From Heterobilharzia americana (taxonomy: Eukaryota > Platyhelminthes > Trematoda > Strigeidida > Schistosomatidae), in contig OX104127.1 in assembly GCA_944470555.2 (NCBI GenBank), positions 41,529,934 through 41,593,933 of the forward strand: a stretch of DNA of 64,000 nucleotides, written 5' to 3'. Each line of letters begins with the position of its first letter. Position 1 is the first letter of the stretch. Under the pieces are notes generated by a model. It saw nothing but the letters and a program-made list of their open reading frames with translations, had not been told where the DNA came from and did no database searches. Below, in pieces: positions 35,346 through 46,531 of the stretch. The translations under genes were made by a program, and so were the position numbers.

Positions 35346-36059
35346 CCACCATACGGCTCGTGCTTACTGTAGTGACGTGAATCACTCGTCTCTCAGCCTT
35401 TGAATTTTTTCAGATTAAAAGCACCCACTTGGGATACTCAATCCATGAAAACTGAACTTTGCAACACTCCCATTCACTCACACCCCTCGCTGCTGTATGT
35501 TCGTCAACCCACTTCTATTGTTTCTTTGAATCGACCAATCTGCCTCCTGTCAGTGGTTCTTGGGCGTTTCAACCGCCAAACTGCTTTAACTCTCAATTCT
35601 CTCAGGAGGACATTCCCCAGGAAACATCTTTCCTGCTTCTACACACGCATCTGGAGCTTATGGTCAAACCCGTTGGTCGAGAGCAGAGGAACAAGTGACA
35701 AGCGTCCAGTGGTAAGCCAACACAGATTGTCTTCGTTTATGTGTTCTACCCTTTTGCTACATTCAGTCTTCAACCTCCTTATCGCTGTTAAATACTTATC
35801 TTCCCAGGAAGTTTACATAATGGTGACATGTCTGCCCGAAACTCTGAATCCGAAGCTTTGACACGGATAACGCGGTCGTGAGCAAAAAGGAACAGCACTC
35901 GTAACAACACTTCAATCTGTACCCATGGTCAAATAGGGGTGGGGCAGAACACCAAACCCATGAAGAAGCGGCCAACTTATGCTTCTAAAATTTCCAGTCG
36001 CCATCAAACAGGTGACACAGAGTAGCACCAGCACGTTACAAAGTAGTCCTACCTTTGGC
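35346..36059. other. Unassigned stretch between LINE pieces
   Basis: A 153-codon frame at 35400-35861 (+) shows no recognisable motif. Probably decayed element sequence. Confidence 0.3.
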
Positions 36060-39000
36060 GAGGATCAGGCCATGTCTGAAAAGAGGAAACAGCGTGTCAG
36101 ATGTAAGAATGAAGCAGCCACAAGCAGTTTGCCACAATCCGCAGCACTCTCTTCAAGGAAAGAAGGCCTCATCACGGCAGCCGATGGCTGTGGTGTTTGC
36201 ACAAACGTTGTTTCGGTAATCAGGGAGGCATTTGGACGCAACCTATGTCACCGATGGGCGCATTGCCACTGCGACACTAAAGTAGCCCGACGGCACTAGA
36301 AGCTGATAAAGAGACAACCATGCAGATGGTTCTGGTGCATTTGTCCAGAGTGCTGGAAGCTGCCCGCACCCCTCACAGAAAGCTTGAAAGAGATGCTCCC
36401 CGCCACACAAATGCTGCCAACATCCTCTATTAAAGTGGGGTTAACATCAACGAATAACGCAGAGGGATCTGGAAACAAAGCTAGATCTCCAGCTGTGCAC
36501 ACGCCACTACGCATGGAAACCACAGTGGGTTGAGCCCTCGTACCCCGTACCTGGCTCCAAAGAACGTCAAGCCCACGGCAAAGGATACCAACCGCCAGAC
36601 CCTCTGAGAAACCCAGCCCAAACATCCCGGGCACTATGGTCGGAAAACAGCCAGTAGAGATGCACAACAAACCCACTGGGAAGTCGAGCGTGCCACAGGA
36701 GGGCCACGTCGATCATCTTGTTCAACGTCTATGTACCGACAGACTGACTGTGAATCGAGAGAGAAAGGTCTGACAGATGCATGTGGATCAACTGCCATCA
36801 GATGCTGGGGCTCTGTCCTCTCCCTGCAACACCGTGTCGCCATTCCCGCGGTAGCCGGGCAACCCGAGGCAAGCCACCCCTCTACACGTATCTCTCAAAA
36901 CTGCTAAAGGGGCCGAAAGCACCCCACTTCTCTCGCGCCAGCTTGACGTTGGGCCATGCCTGACAAGTCATGGTCAATAAAAAGGAGGAAAGAAAATTAG
37001 TGGTTTGGAATCCAGGCAGAAACAACGATATAATCGTACATGGGATCCCAGAACTTCTAGGTGACCTCTCGACCAAAGATCGGCACTTCCACGATGTCCA
37101 ACAATGGCAGGGGCTCTCAACCAAAGTTGGTTTTGACACTGGACCAGCCGGCAGCGTCATTAGACTGCCAAGGTCAGCGCATCTGAAGTTTATCCCCACC
37201 CCCAAACTACTCGCCATCCAATTCGACTCACATGCCTTCCTCACAGATTTTCTACATACATGGCTTAGTGCGAAAGACAGCACGGGGGGCCCAATATGAA
37301 GGCCTGAAAATGAGCCTAGACACGGAGCAAGAGGAAGGATGGAAACTGCCAAAACTTCCGGAGTCAGTGGTCGTCACACAGATACTGACCAGTGAGTAAG
37401 ATACATAGAGTAAAGAAGCTCCTGCTGCCACAGCTCCCACCCAGGTTGAAAATAAAACGCAAAAAGCGGAACGATACCAGTCCTATGAGGACTGGCGACG
37501 TTGGACCCAACCATGTAAGCGCCTTTCTCGCAAAAGTACACAACCAGCCTTTCCCTTCCACTGGGCACACTGTAACACGTATGTACAGCAGCGTTAAGGG
37601 GTTAAGAGGAAACGTAGCAGAGATGAGAACGCTGTGTTAACGTCAACACTCTAAAATCATATTCGTCACCGAATCCTGGCTCCCGCCGGACATCTCCGAC
37701 GAAGGGGTGCATGTTACTGTCATGGAACTCCTCCTCAGGGACAGGGCCCAGAGCAGGATGGGGAGTGGCTCTTCATGTAGGCTCTCGTTCAAAGGCAAGA
37801 GTGGTCAGCGAAAGTACCCTAACCCAGCTCCCGGAATACTTGTTTTGCCACATCACTCCGCTGTACCAAATGCCTGCTCAGGGTCATAAACTTATCCCCC
37901 GTCAGCTCCCCTACATTTAGGGAAATGGTCATCAAAACAATCTTGACGACTTCCTCGGCAGTTCACAAATCCGTTACCATTGGCGCAACTTTAACTCCCC
38001 CTCCATCCTCTTCGAGACGGAGGGGAGACACATTAATCCTTCAGTCAGAGGCCGAAGAATGCAATTAAGACTTCTGGCCTCTCAGAGAAGGTGGACGATA
38101 CCATTCGCTGGGGCCGGGCGGAACACAGCACGCCCTAACTACGCTCTAACTGATGATAGCCTTCTCATCGAGGATGTTTTCATCCAACCTCCCTTGGCCC
38201 CATTGACTGTGTAGTAATAACTTTCTTCATGATTACTACGGAGGCCCGCAACCGAAGGCTCCCAACACATTCCCTTGCTACAGCAAGGCAAACTGCGAGA
38301 CCATGAGGGGTCACCTCAAAAATGCATCACGGCCGACGGACCGGACTAATCTCACAACAGGTGACCACCCGCTGTGATTTACACAAATACAATTGTATAT
38401 CTAATGTCAACCTTTTACTCAGCGCCTAGTGTTTGCCGTACTATACGGCCGAATCTTGGTTATAGTTTATATAAAGATGAACATTGGTTACAAGCAAAGA
38501 AAATAATCTTTGGGGCATCGGTCGCAGTGTACCAGACGTAACACACAGACCGTCAGTGAGAGCCTCATAGCCAAAGCATTGAACAGAGAGGCCACTTCAG
38601 ACCAAGAAGCAGGCTTGTTTCAAGGGGCGTTCATCACGCAGGGAGTTTGGCTTCCTGAACCACAATAGGATTCGCAACGGCCGTAGAGCGCGTAGCGACA
38701 GATTCTCCTATCAAACAAACCTGGCGGAGAGGTTACGAAGCAGTCCCAAAGACCTATAACGCTTCGTTTCAAGGGGGAAGTCAACCAGTAAGGGAGTGAA
38801 TCTTATCACAGGTCATGATGGGAGTGTCCTGAGCAATCTAGAGATTACCGAGCCTTTGAGTCCACACTTCCAAGCCCAACTTAGTACCGACCCTAAATCC
38901 ACGCCGACTCGTTACAACACCAACCAGGTCATAAATAACGAGTGCCTCTGCCATATCTCTATCACAGGGAAAAAAGTGTTGGGGAAACTATCTAGGCTAC

Positions 39001-40260
39001 GTCCAGGCAAGTCACCTGGCTGTGACAACCTAACACCGATGATCCTAAAAAACTATACCGAGGTGCTTGCACAGCCACCCTGCAACCTCTCTAAGCACTC
39101 AGTAGAGTCGTGCAAACTCCCTAAAGAGTGGAAAAGCGCCATCTTGTCACGCATCTTCAAGGGAGGAGACAGAAAAAGCACTGGCACCTACAAACCAATT
39201 GCTCTACTCCCTATCTTGTCGAAAGTGTTGGAAAGCCTGATAGCTGACGCTATCTGAGAATTCATCAATAAGGAAGACACTGTGCATACTGCTCAGCATA
39301 GTTTTCGGGGTGGTCGCTTATGTGCCACCAACTTACTAACCGCCTGGGACGACTAGACACAAACTGCGATGACAGAAAACCGGTACACGTTGCGTTTCCA
39401 GACCTAGCCAAGGCATTTTACAGTGTCCCACCCACTGTCCTGCTTCACAAGATCATGTCAGCTGGTAAAAGTGAACCCCTACTCTCTCGGTTCAAGGAGC
39501 ACCTGGAAAAGAGGCAGTTCTGCACCAAAGCAAACGAAATAAGTTCGCGGTGGAGACCATCGACGTCGGGAGCATCCCAAGGAGCAATCCCAGGACCACT
39601 TCTGTTCCTGCAGTTTGGTAGTGATCTGCCACACGAAATATCCTCATCTACCCTCCCCTTCACCAATGACATCAGAATTTACGGGGTGGTAAACGGATAA
39701 GCTGACTGTACAACACTGCAAAGCGACTTGCTGCAACTCAAACTCTGGTCGTCGGAAAATGTCCTGAGGTCCAACCTGGAAAAGTGCAAAGCAATGCTCA
39801 TCAGTAAATATGAAGCGAGTACGACCAACTTCCAGTACATGTTGAACAACCGCGCTATCACCAGTGTCCATGGAGAAGGGTTTTGGGGCTCAACTCCCCG
39901 ACACCTTGGACACTAGCTCCGACTTCAAAGACATGACAGCCAGAGTCAACATCATTTCGCACTTTCTGCGTAGACAGTGGTGCCCTCACCCCCGAACTCT
40001 CCTTCACCACTTTCAAATCCTACGTGCGGCCGCATCTAGAGGTCCTCATTACGGTGGCCCCGCAGCACTCAAGAGAGGATCCAATCTCCTTGAAAAAATA
40101 CAAAGAACCGCAACAAAATCAGTTGTGGGGCTAACCAACCGCCCATAGGGCTAACCAGAGCTACAGCAGTCGAGTGGGTAGACGTACTGCATCGGAACCC
40201 ATTAAAGACCTGGGACCGTTCCGCAAGGCCTAGAAGCGAGCGCAAAGAAATCAAATGGCT
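36060..40260 (+). pseudogene. Old CR1/Jockey-like LINE, plus strand, near full length
   Basis: ORF1 region: a PHD-like zinc finger with CGVC, then LCHRWAHCHC (about 36190-36280), followed by WNPGRNNDIIVHGIPE and HFHDVQQWQGLS (36970-37299). Endonuclease region: VTESWLPPDISD (about 37668-37703) and RAQSRMG. RT region: GKKVLGKLSRLRPGKSPGCD (about 38970-39025), EWKSAILSRIFKGGDRKS, PIALLPILSKVLESL, then FPDLAKAF (about 39395), GASQGAIPGPLLF (about 39570) and FTNDI, where the second catalytic motif FADD has become FTND. A C-terminal block LLEKIQRTATKSVVGLT is at about 40085-40135. Frames change repeatedly, and an unmatched AT-rich stretch at about 38380-38510 may be a later insertion. Inactive. Confidence 0.8.
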
Positions 40261-40579
40261 TACATTAGCTCATAAAAAGATATTTGGTTGGATTACACTA
40301 GCTCGTAAAGAGACATTGGATATTGGACCTCACAATAGCTAAAAGTAGAAAGCAGGAGAGATTTCTCCGCTTAGTGCAGCTGTAAACCGAACAACAAGAA
40401 CTACTCTCAAAGAAATAGACACGAGAGATCAAACGCTATCAGTTTCCTATGCTCGCACTATTGGGGTTGGAAACCTGAAGTATGTAGGTCACTGCAATTA
40501 CAAAATGAAGGTCACTCCGAACAAGGATGTAAAAAACGTGGTTTCTGGCACTTGAGTATATTGATTTCTAACACTTTAG
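40261..40579. other. Intergenic or intronic stretch before the C1orf131-like exon
   Basis: Probably intron of the following gene. A frame at about 40385-40475 ending in a GTATGT donor-like site could be an exon, but its phase does not match the exon at 40580. Confidence 0.3.
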
Positions 40580-40798
40580 GGTGATGATGAAGCAATTTAT
40601 ATTAGACTTGGCGATGTTCCGCTAGATATGATGAGGTACAACATATCTATGCAATCAGGATCAGAGCGAAAGGAAACGCGAAAGGCTTTACTCCTAAAAC
40701 TTGGTGCTAAAAAACCAAAGAACGCGTACGTTAACTATAAGGAGTTGATGCAGAGTCGTGCTAAGGCGAAAAAAGAAGCCGAAATGTACCCTTTTGAC
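40580..40798 (+). CDS. C1orf131-like protein (DUF4602), penultimate exon
   Basis: Exon bounded by an acceptor (AACACTTTAG) and donor GTAAGT, phase 0 at both ends, 73 codons. It encodes the conserved block GSERKETRKALLLKLGAKKP followed by KNAYVNYKELMQ. This is the LGA.PPK..YVNYK signature of the C1orf131/DUF4602 family. Human C1orf131 (yeast counterpart Faf1) is a component of the small-subunit processome in nucleolar ribosome assembly. Upstream exons are not identified; a LINE lies immediately 5'. Family assignment rests on this motif from memory. Confidence 0.7.
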
Positions 40799-40840
40799 GT
40801 AAGTTCTGTGTCTGCAGCACTATTTTTTCCAAAAATATAG
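40799..40840 (+). other. 42-bp intron of the C1orf131-like gene
   Basis: GTAAGTTCTG ... AAAATATAG, joining two phase-0 exons. Such very short introns are known in schistosomes, mainly near gene 5' ends; here one is near the 3' end. Confidence 0.7.
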
Positions 40841-40993
40841 CGCGCTGCTAACTTTGTGAATAAAAAGCGGCCTCTAAAGAAGTTAAAGAAGAGGGACAAA
40901 AAGAAAAGAAAGATAAAACTGAAGAAAAAGTTCGTTAGTATTCGTATTTTATGTAGTTATTCTAGGATGTCCAAGCCTATGAAGAAACGTTGA
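40841..40993 (+). CDS. C1orf131-like protein, last exon
   Basis: 50 codons and TGA. The first part is extremely Lys/Arg-rich (KKRPLKKLKKRDKKKRKIKL), as expected for a nucleolar, RNA-associated C-terminus. A second tiny intron (GTTAGT at about 40934 to TTCTAG at about 40965, roughly 32 bases) is possible. If used, it would replace the last residues and extend the frame to about 41050. Confidence 0.55.
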   Translation, partial: RAANFVNKKRPLKKLKKRDKKKRKIKLKKKFVSIRILCSYSRMSKPMKKR

Positions 40994-41507
40994 TTGTGGA
41001 ACTTATTCATGTCGTGAGATTCAGCATTTGCATTTTTATTATGTGCTATTAAGCAAATCTTAAGTAAAGTGATGCCATGATTTTTTTCTGTAACACTGCT
41101 GTATTAGATCTGGTAAATGTTTACTCTTAAATGAACGATGGTTATTCGGTGGTCTCGAAATTTTTTTGTGATGTGGTTTCTGTGAAGTCTAAGTAGTTAT
41201 GGGAGCCATAACATCTGAAGCATACTCTGGGAGTAATCATGCTCAAACTAGTAACCTAGTGGGTTTTATTAACTGGATGGAAAACAACACAATTCTGTCT
41301 GCGATCGATGCGTACGTAAAAATTGAGGCAACAAGCATACAGCTGTTAAACGTAAGCTCAGAAGTTCATCAAAGTGTTGGTAGAAATTTTATTTAACTAT
41401 TAAAATCAATGACAGTACCGCAGCACTAAGTATACGTTGGCTAGGCTATTATACTTGTTTCATGTAACAATGGAGAGTATTACTATTTATTGACATACTT
41501 GTTATTC
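40994..41507. other. Probable 3' flank of the C1orf131-like gene
   Basis: No further gene. An open frame of 65 codons at 41199-41396 has no recognisable features. Confidence 0.35.
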
Positions 41508-41735
41508 TCCGTTGTTTTGTTGGATCGAATTGTTCGACCTATGTTGGCATATGGACTCCTATGCGGATGCCTCGATAATGCCTGAATGTAAATTATGATA
41601 AGTTGGTTGGTTGTGGCTAGTAGAAGAATCTGCAACTCTCGTTTTGTCCTATTTGGGACTCGTCAGCTGGATGCGCCTGCACCACAGTGATGTTGTTTCC
41701 ACTGAGACTGAAACCTCGTACCCATCGCTTCAAAC
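41508..41735 (-). repeat. Sm-alpha-like repeat, partial, with damaged hammerhead
   Basis: Minus strand: a partial tRNA-like region, then GCATCCAGCTGACGAGTCCC, then AATAGGAC, but AAAA where the core needs GAAA (hammerhead span about 41627-41672). The G12 change should inactivate it. The tail with GCATAGGAGTCCATATGCC matches the other copies. Confidence 0.65.
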
Positions 41736-42640
41736 GCCAAGGCGTTTGGAATATCCGAACCCTCCGTCAAGTCGACCGACAAACTTCACTAACCAAAACT
41801 TTATCAACTCAGGCCATGGATATGTGCTGCTTTTTTGAAACATATATGGGACTCAAGTGTGGCTATTCATTCAATCTAAGCAAATCAGTGTGGTGAATCT
41901 TCGGACTTCACTATCTGCCTCTCATGGACTCAATGGTGTAAGCATAGCATAAATTTCTCGAGCAGAAAGTACACTTTTCGGCTGGATATCAATCAATAGT
42001 CGTCTGTGTGCTGTCCGAACGAATGGATCTGTAAGAGCTAAGAAGAATCGTTAGAATTGCCGATGCCCACTCATAACCTCAGTCTATGTACCTACCGACT
42101 GCTGTTTGGATAATTCAAAGGATGAATTCTATCAAAAGCTGTCAGTTTCGCTGCGGAAAGCTAAACGTTCAGATGTGGTCCTGATAGCAGATGACTTTAA
42201 CGGTTAGATAGGCAAAGTGAGTCAATCGGAAAGGTCTCTTGGGGGTATGTGCGGAATCTCATGCCAAAGGACTAACCATAGTGAATGGTTTTTGCGTTTT
42301 TTGTTCTAACAACCGCTTGTTTCTGCTCAACATTAGGTTCAGGTGTAAGGAGACACTATTTCACACAGCATTCACTGAAACTGAGACAACGACGGACACA
42401 AATAGATCATATTATTGCAAGCCATTGTTGGAGAGGTTCGATGGAGGATTTCCGCTCTTCCTCCGATCAAGCAATAGTACGGGGAAATTCATGTCTCTGC
42501 CTTGCTGGTCGCGGGAAAAACGTACTCAGGAAGCCTATATATGCTCAATTGGGAGAGGAGGACTTCAAATACGTATTCATGGAGGAGATAGCTAAGCATT
42601 TGAAAGAAGAACAAGTATTTCAGCGAAGGGTCTCTTTTTG
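41736..42640 (+). pseudogene. LINE endonuclease fragment (second LINE family)
   Basis: WNIRTLRQVDRQTSL (about 41748) is the WNVRTL start of an AP endonuclease. It is followed in other frames by VYVPTDCC-like and VLIADDFNG regions (about 42085-42205), NGFCVF, and RRTQIDHIIASHCWRGSMED (about 42390-42450), the TQIDHI..S.RW..S..D catalytic end. The following codons fit the spacer before RT, but no RT follows because a Penelope-like element abuts. Frames are broken. Confidence 0.75.
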
Positions 42641-42699
42641 GTGACTTCATTTTCAAAGGTGTACAATCACAAATTTATGCATTTTTCTAGTGTAAGGAT

Positions 42700-44500
42700 T
42701 TGATAGTTAAAAACGGTTCATCAGCCATGGCAACACAAATAGTGTCAATATGTGAGCTGTCATTAAAGCAAAAAAAACTGTGATGATTAGGGAATATTGG
42801 TCAAAATCTCTCTGGATTTCTATGAAAGAGAATACATTCGGACAAGAAGTTTCATGACATGAAGACATACTTGGAAACCGAACTGTGACCAGAAAAGGCA
42901 TAGCAACAAGGTGTAGTAGGAAATTACTTAAGAAGTGAATAGTATCAAAACAGAAAGCTAGGGGAGAGGGTAATTTCAAAGACTGGAAATTAAGACCATG
43001 AAAAGAGAAGGGGTTGAAAAATCTTCTTATGCGTACGCAGTTCAGGTTTCTCCATATGGATGGCAAGATCTTTGGCGATGCAGAGAATACGAAGACATAC
43101 AGCCTTTGGAAGGTTTCTTTTCATCTTAAAGATGACTTTGAACGAGGAGGTTCTTGAGATAGGGTGACTCGTGTTCATGATGTGTTCAGTTATGGGGCTC
43201 CCTATCGCTCCATTGTTACCTCTTTGTCACCACACGGGATAGTGCTCTTGAACCCTTTTGAATAAGTCGCATCCAACTACCTATATACCTGGGTCCACAT
43301 GAGCAGGTGAATTGATATATGCACATAGAATTAGTTAGATACGAAAGTTTTTCCTTTAAGTTGTTAGAAATCGTTAGGCGACAAGACAATAGTAGTCTCA
43401 GCATTGATGCAAAGAATGTTCTCCTTAGAGGGTTTGATATCCTCGTTTTTAGAGTATCAGGAACAAAATCACCTTTGAGGTTTAGATGCATAAAGTGTAA
43501 TTTTTGGCACGGTGGTAGGATTCTCTTTGCTATATTTTTGATATTTTTTCCTATGAAGCGTGGTGAGAATCTGTTTTCAATTAGGATGTTCTCTGGAACA
43601 GAAATTTCCCCGTCTAACACATCGGGACGTCAGATTCGTTTAGTGTGAGTGGCAAGAGATATGATCAGATTTCGCCTACGATTCATAGGAAACCAGCTAT
43701 TGAAGTTCGTCAGCTGATCATTCCACATTGGTTTTCTTTAAATTGACCTACTTAACGTTCCATCAGTTGTTTTTGTCAGCTCTACATCAAGAAAGTGAAC
43801 TTTCGATCGGTTTTAGACTTCAAGGGTGAATCTAATTGTTGAGTCGCAGTTATCGAATATTTGTTGAACGTGACTCGAATCACATTGATCATCACAGATA
43901 ATAGAAGTATTGTCCACTTACCTTTTGAAGAGTTGGAAACCTTGAGTCGTTGATTTCAGGTTTCCGTCCTCCGAACTGCCAATAAAGCAGTCTGCTAGTA
44001 GAGGACCTAGTGGGGATCCTGTGGCTATCCCATCTTTTTATTTGTGAACCACGTCGTTAACTGTGAATTGAACATTAAGTGTGCATATAAGTAACAATAA
44101 CTTAGGGTGTGGGGTCAGTATCTCAACATTTATGTTGCTATCTTCCATGTATCTGCATAAGGAGATAGTTTCAGTAAGTGGAACATTGATGAAAAGTCAC
44201 TCGACATCAAGTGATATCATACACTAACTACTGCTAGTTTATGGTTAGGAAGGGAAGTGGTTAAATGCGTCGATCATATCGCTTACTTGAGAAGTTACGT
44301 CAGACCAAATGGTCTGCTTGCTGACGAAATTTCCAGATCGAATACAGAAAGGACGTTTGACATTTGTCAACTTACGTTATCTGTGGTGCAACTGGTGTGA
44401 TATCTGACTGCCTAGTAAAGAATGAGTGTACTGCATTGGAGTTCACTCTATCTTGTTTCATGACTTTGAACTATGGTTGAAGATATGAAGAGATTACAGT
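42700..44500 (-). pseudogene. Decayed Penelope-like element (RT plus GIY-YIG endonuclease)
   Basis: Minus strand, 5' to 3': FDLEISSASRPFGLT region (about 44330); ISLDVE-stop-LFINVPLTETI (about 44220-44165); IATGSPLGPLLADCFIG (about 44030-43980), the RT GSPLGPLLA box; VDNTSII (about 43915), where the catalytic (F/Y)VDD reads VDN; HFLDVELTKT (about 43790). The final frame (43620-43216) ends in CIYQFTCSCGPRYIGSWMR, the Penelope GIY-YIG endonuclease start, and KPELRTHKKIFQPL is at about 43030-42995. Several stops interrupt it. The roughly 300 bases below 42990 are probably its 3' untranslated region. Confidence 0.8.
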
Positions 44501-45851
44501 TTTCTGATCATAGATGTCTGAGATATTGTTTCAGTAACATATATCTCGAAGTCGTTTCCTTTCCTGAATAGCTCTATGTTTAGTTTTTGAAATGATTTCA
44601 AAAGATTCCAGATAAATATTTTCTGTTGAAAGTGCATTATCCTAACATGTGGAAGTCCTAAGCACCATATTTAGGTGTACAGACTTAATAATTGGTAATC
44701 TATTTTGCAGTGGATGCTGACGGTTTTCTACTACTCGCACTTACCTATGTTTGTGAATTTATCTGCTTTGTAACCATTTCAGTACATGTTGCCCCACTCT
44801 CAAGTGCTTAAATCGATTAGTCCTCCTTATGTATGTGTCAAAGCACACATGCAGATTGATAAACATAGTGGGGTATGAAGCATTCGTGTATGCAGTGTTG
44901 ACGTCTAGGTTGCAACATGTGTTTGGTTTTCTCAACTACGATATGTTTAGTTGCATAGTTTGTTTTACTAATGGAAGACCTTAACCTTCGTTTTAAAATT
45001 ACGCTATAATAGTAGCGCAATATAAAAGCATCTCTTTGGAACAGAATACAGACTAGGTCTCAACACTGACTGATTTCTGCAACTGTTGATGAACTTCAAT
45101 CTGTATCTATTTCCCATTAATGTTTTGTTAGTATTTTGATGTCACCATCCACTGAGTCTTCCTTTCTAATTGTTTTTATTGATGGGAACTTTGTTTCCAG
45201 TTACTAAGTATAACAAATGAAAATTCTCCACAGGATTTCATGATGTTTCGTTTCACGTGTTCGATTTTTACTGCGAGACAAAAGAAATGACTAGTTAATC
45301 AACTTTATTTTTCAATGAATTTTTAAGATACCTTTTTAATAGTGACTAGGCAAATAAGTAAGACCTCTGGACATACAAGTATGGTACAATACTTTCTTGA
45401 TAATCATATTTTTACACATTCATATAGCTTGTATAGGCTAGAGACATTTTCTCTTGTATAACGGATAAAAGGTGGTTTAATGAAAAGTAAAGTAATAAGG
45501 TAAGCCAGTAAGCTAATTGGGATAAGGAAGCATTCTTATGCCATAGAAGTGATCAGTTGGGTTAATTACTTTGAAATATTTTAGGAATAAAAAGATTGGA
45601 GATTTTGTGTAGTGGATTGGTTCGATACAGTAAAACTGATCAAGTTTTTAAAATATATTACAGAGGGCTTTCAGGAGCTCTTAAACCACCATAATTATTG
45701 ATAAGTATATCAGTAATGTGTACATAGGTATATGCGCCGTGTGCTGTAAGAGTAACACTTTATCAGTGTAATAATAATAATGATGATACTAGCAGCATTC
45801 TCTCCTGGTGGATGTGTATAAGTACTTCACAAAACGAAACAGCATATTGGG
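44501..45851. other. Intergenic AT-rich sequence
   Basis: No feature supported between the Penelope-like remnant and the probable 3' end of the rootletin gene. Confidence 0.4.
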
Positions 45852-45857
45852 TTTATT
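45852..45857 (-). terminator. Candidate polyadenylation signal of the rootletin gene
   Basis: AATAAA on the minus strand, about 270 bases after the stop codon at 46124. Closest canonical hexamer that I found. Confidence 0.4.
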
Positions 45858-46123
45858 TAAAAAGGAATGGGAATTCGTTGTTGACAATAATGCTGGTAGT
45901 ACGATAATTTCTGAAAAAGAAGAATGCTGGTGCATATTGTGCTTATTTCATTTTGATTGGGATAGTTGAAATAAATTGACAGGTAGCTTTAATTTCACTT
46001 GACACGTTAATTTCTTTTTGTGCTGATACTGCTATCGGTGGTAAAGATTAGAAATAGAGGAAGCCCTAATTCATTGAAAACTTAAAGCCTTAGAAAGTTA
46101 TTAGGACTATGTTATTGTAAATC

Positions 46124-46531
46124 TTATGGTTGAGGTTCTCGTCGACGTATTGTAGAGTCACTTGTACTACGATTTAGTGTAGCCGAGCTGTCTCTTGACT
46201 CACGCCATGTAGTGCGACTGGCAGCGATTGGTGTCCGTGGCAAAGAGGATTGTTCTAATGGACTTACGACTGTATTTGATATACCGGTTTCTTCAGGACC
46301 TTGTTTGTTTCTTCCATCGTTTTGATATCGAATTGAGGGATTTATATGGTTAATTTTTGTTGTCGAGTGATAGGATCTTGGTTCAATGAATGATCTTCTT
46401 GGTTTTACCGATAGATTTGATCCTGGGGATCGATTGAGTCGAGCAGGTATCGAACCTGTTACTTGGTAGTAGTATGGGTCATATCGTGAGGGTGCAATAG
46501 TTGGTTTGTATAGTCCCACTAAAAATGAATC
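46124..46531 (-). CDS. CROCC: Rootletin, last exon
   Basis: Acceptor TCTTCCTAG then GAT; 135 codons and TAA. Not coiled coil: a basic tail rich in Ser, Pro, Arg and Tyr, ending IRRREPQP. A second AG ten codons' distance downstream (TTTTTAG) is out of phase, so the upstream acceptor was chosen. Confidence 0.8.
   Translation of the reverse strand, partial: DSFLVGLYKPTIAPSRYDPYYYQVTGSIPARLNRSPGSNLSVKPRRSFIEPRSYHSTTKINHINPSIRYQNDGRNKQGPEETGISNTVVSPLEQSSLPRTPIAASRTTWRESRDSSATLNRSTSDSTIRRREPQP

Noticed and set aside
40385..40475. Upstream exon of the C1orf131-like gene
   Set aside because: Donor-like GTATGT exists but the phase that keeps it open would hit a stop when joined to the exon at 40580.
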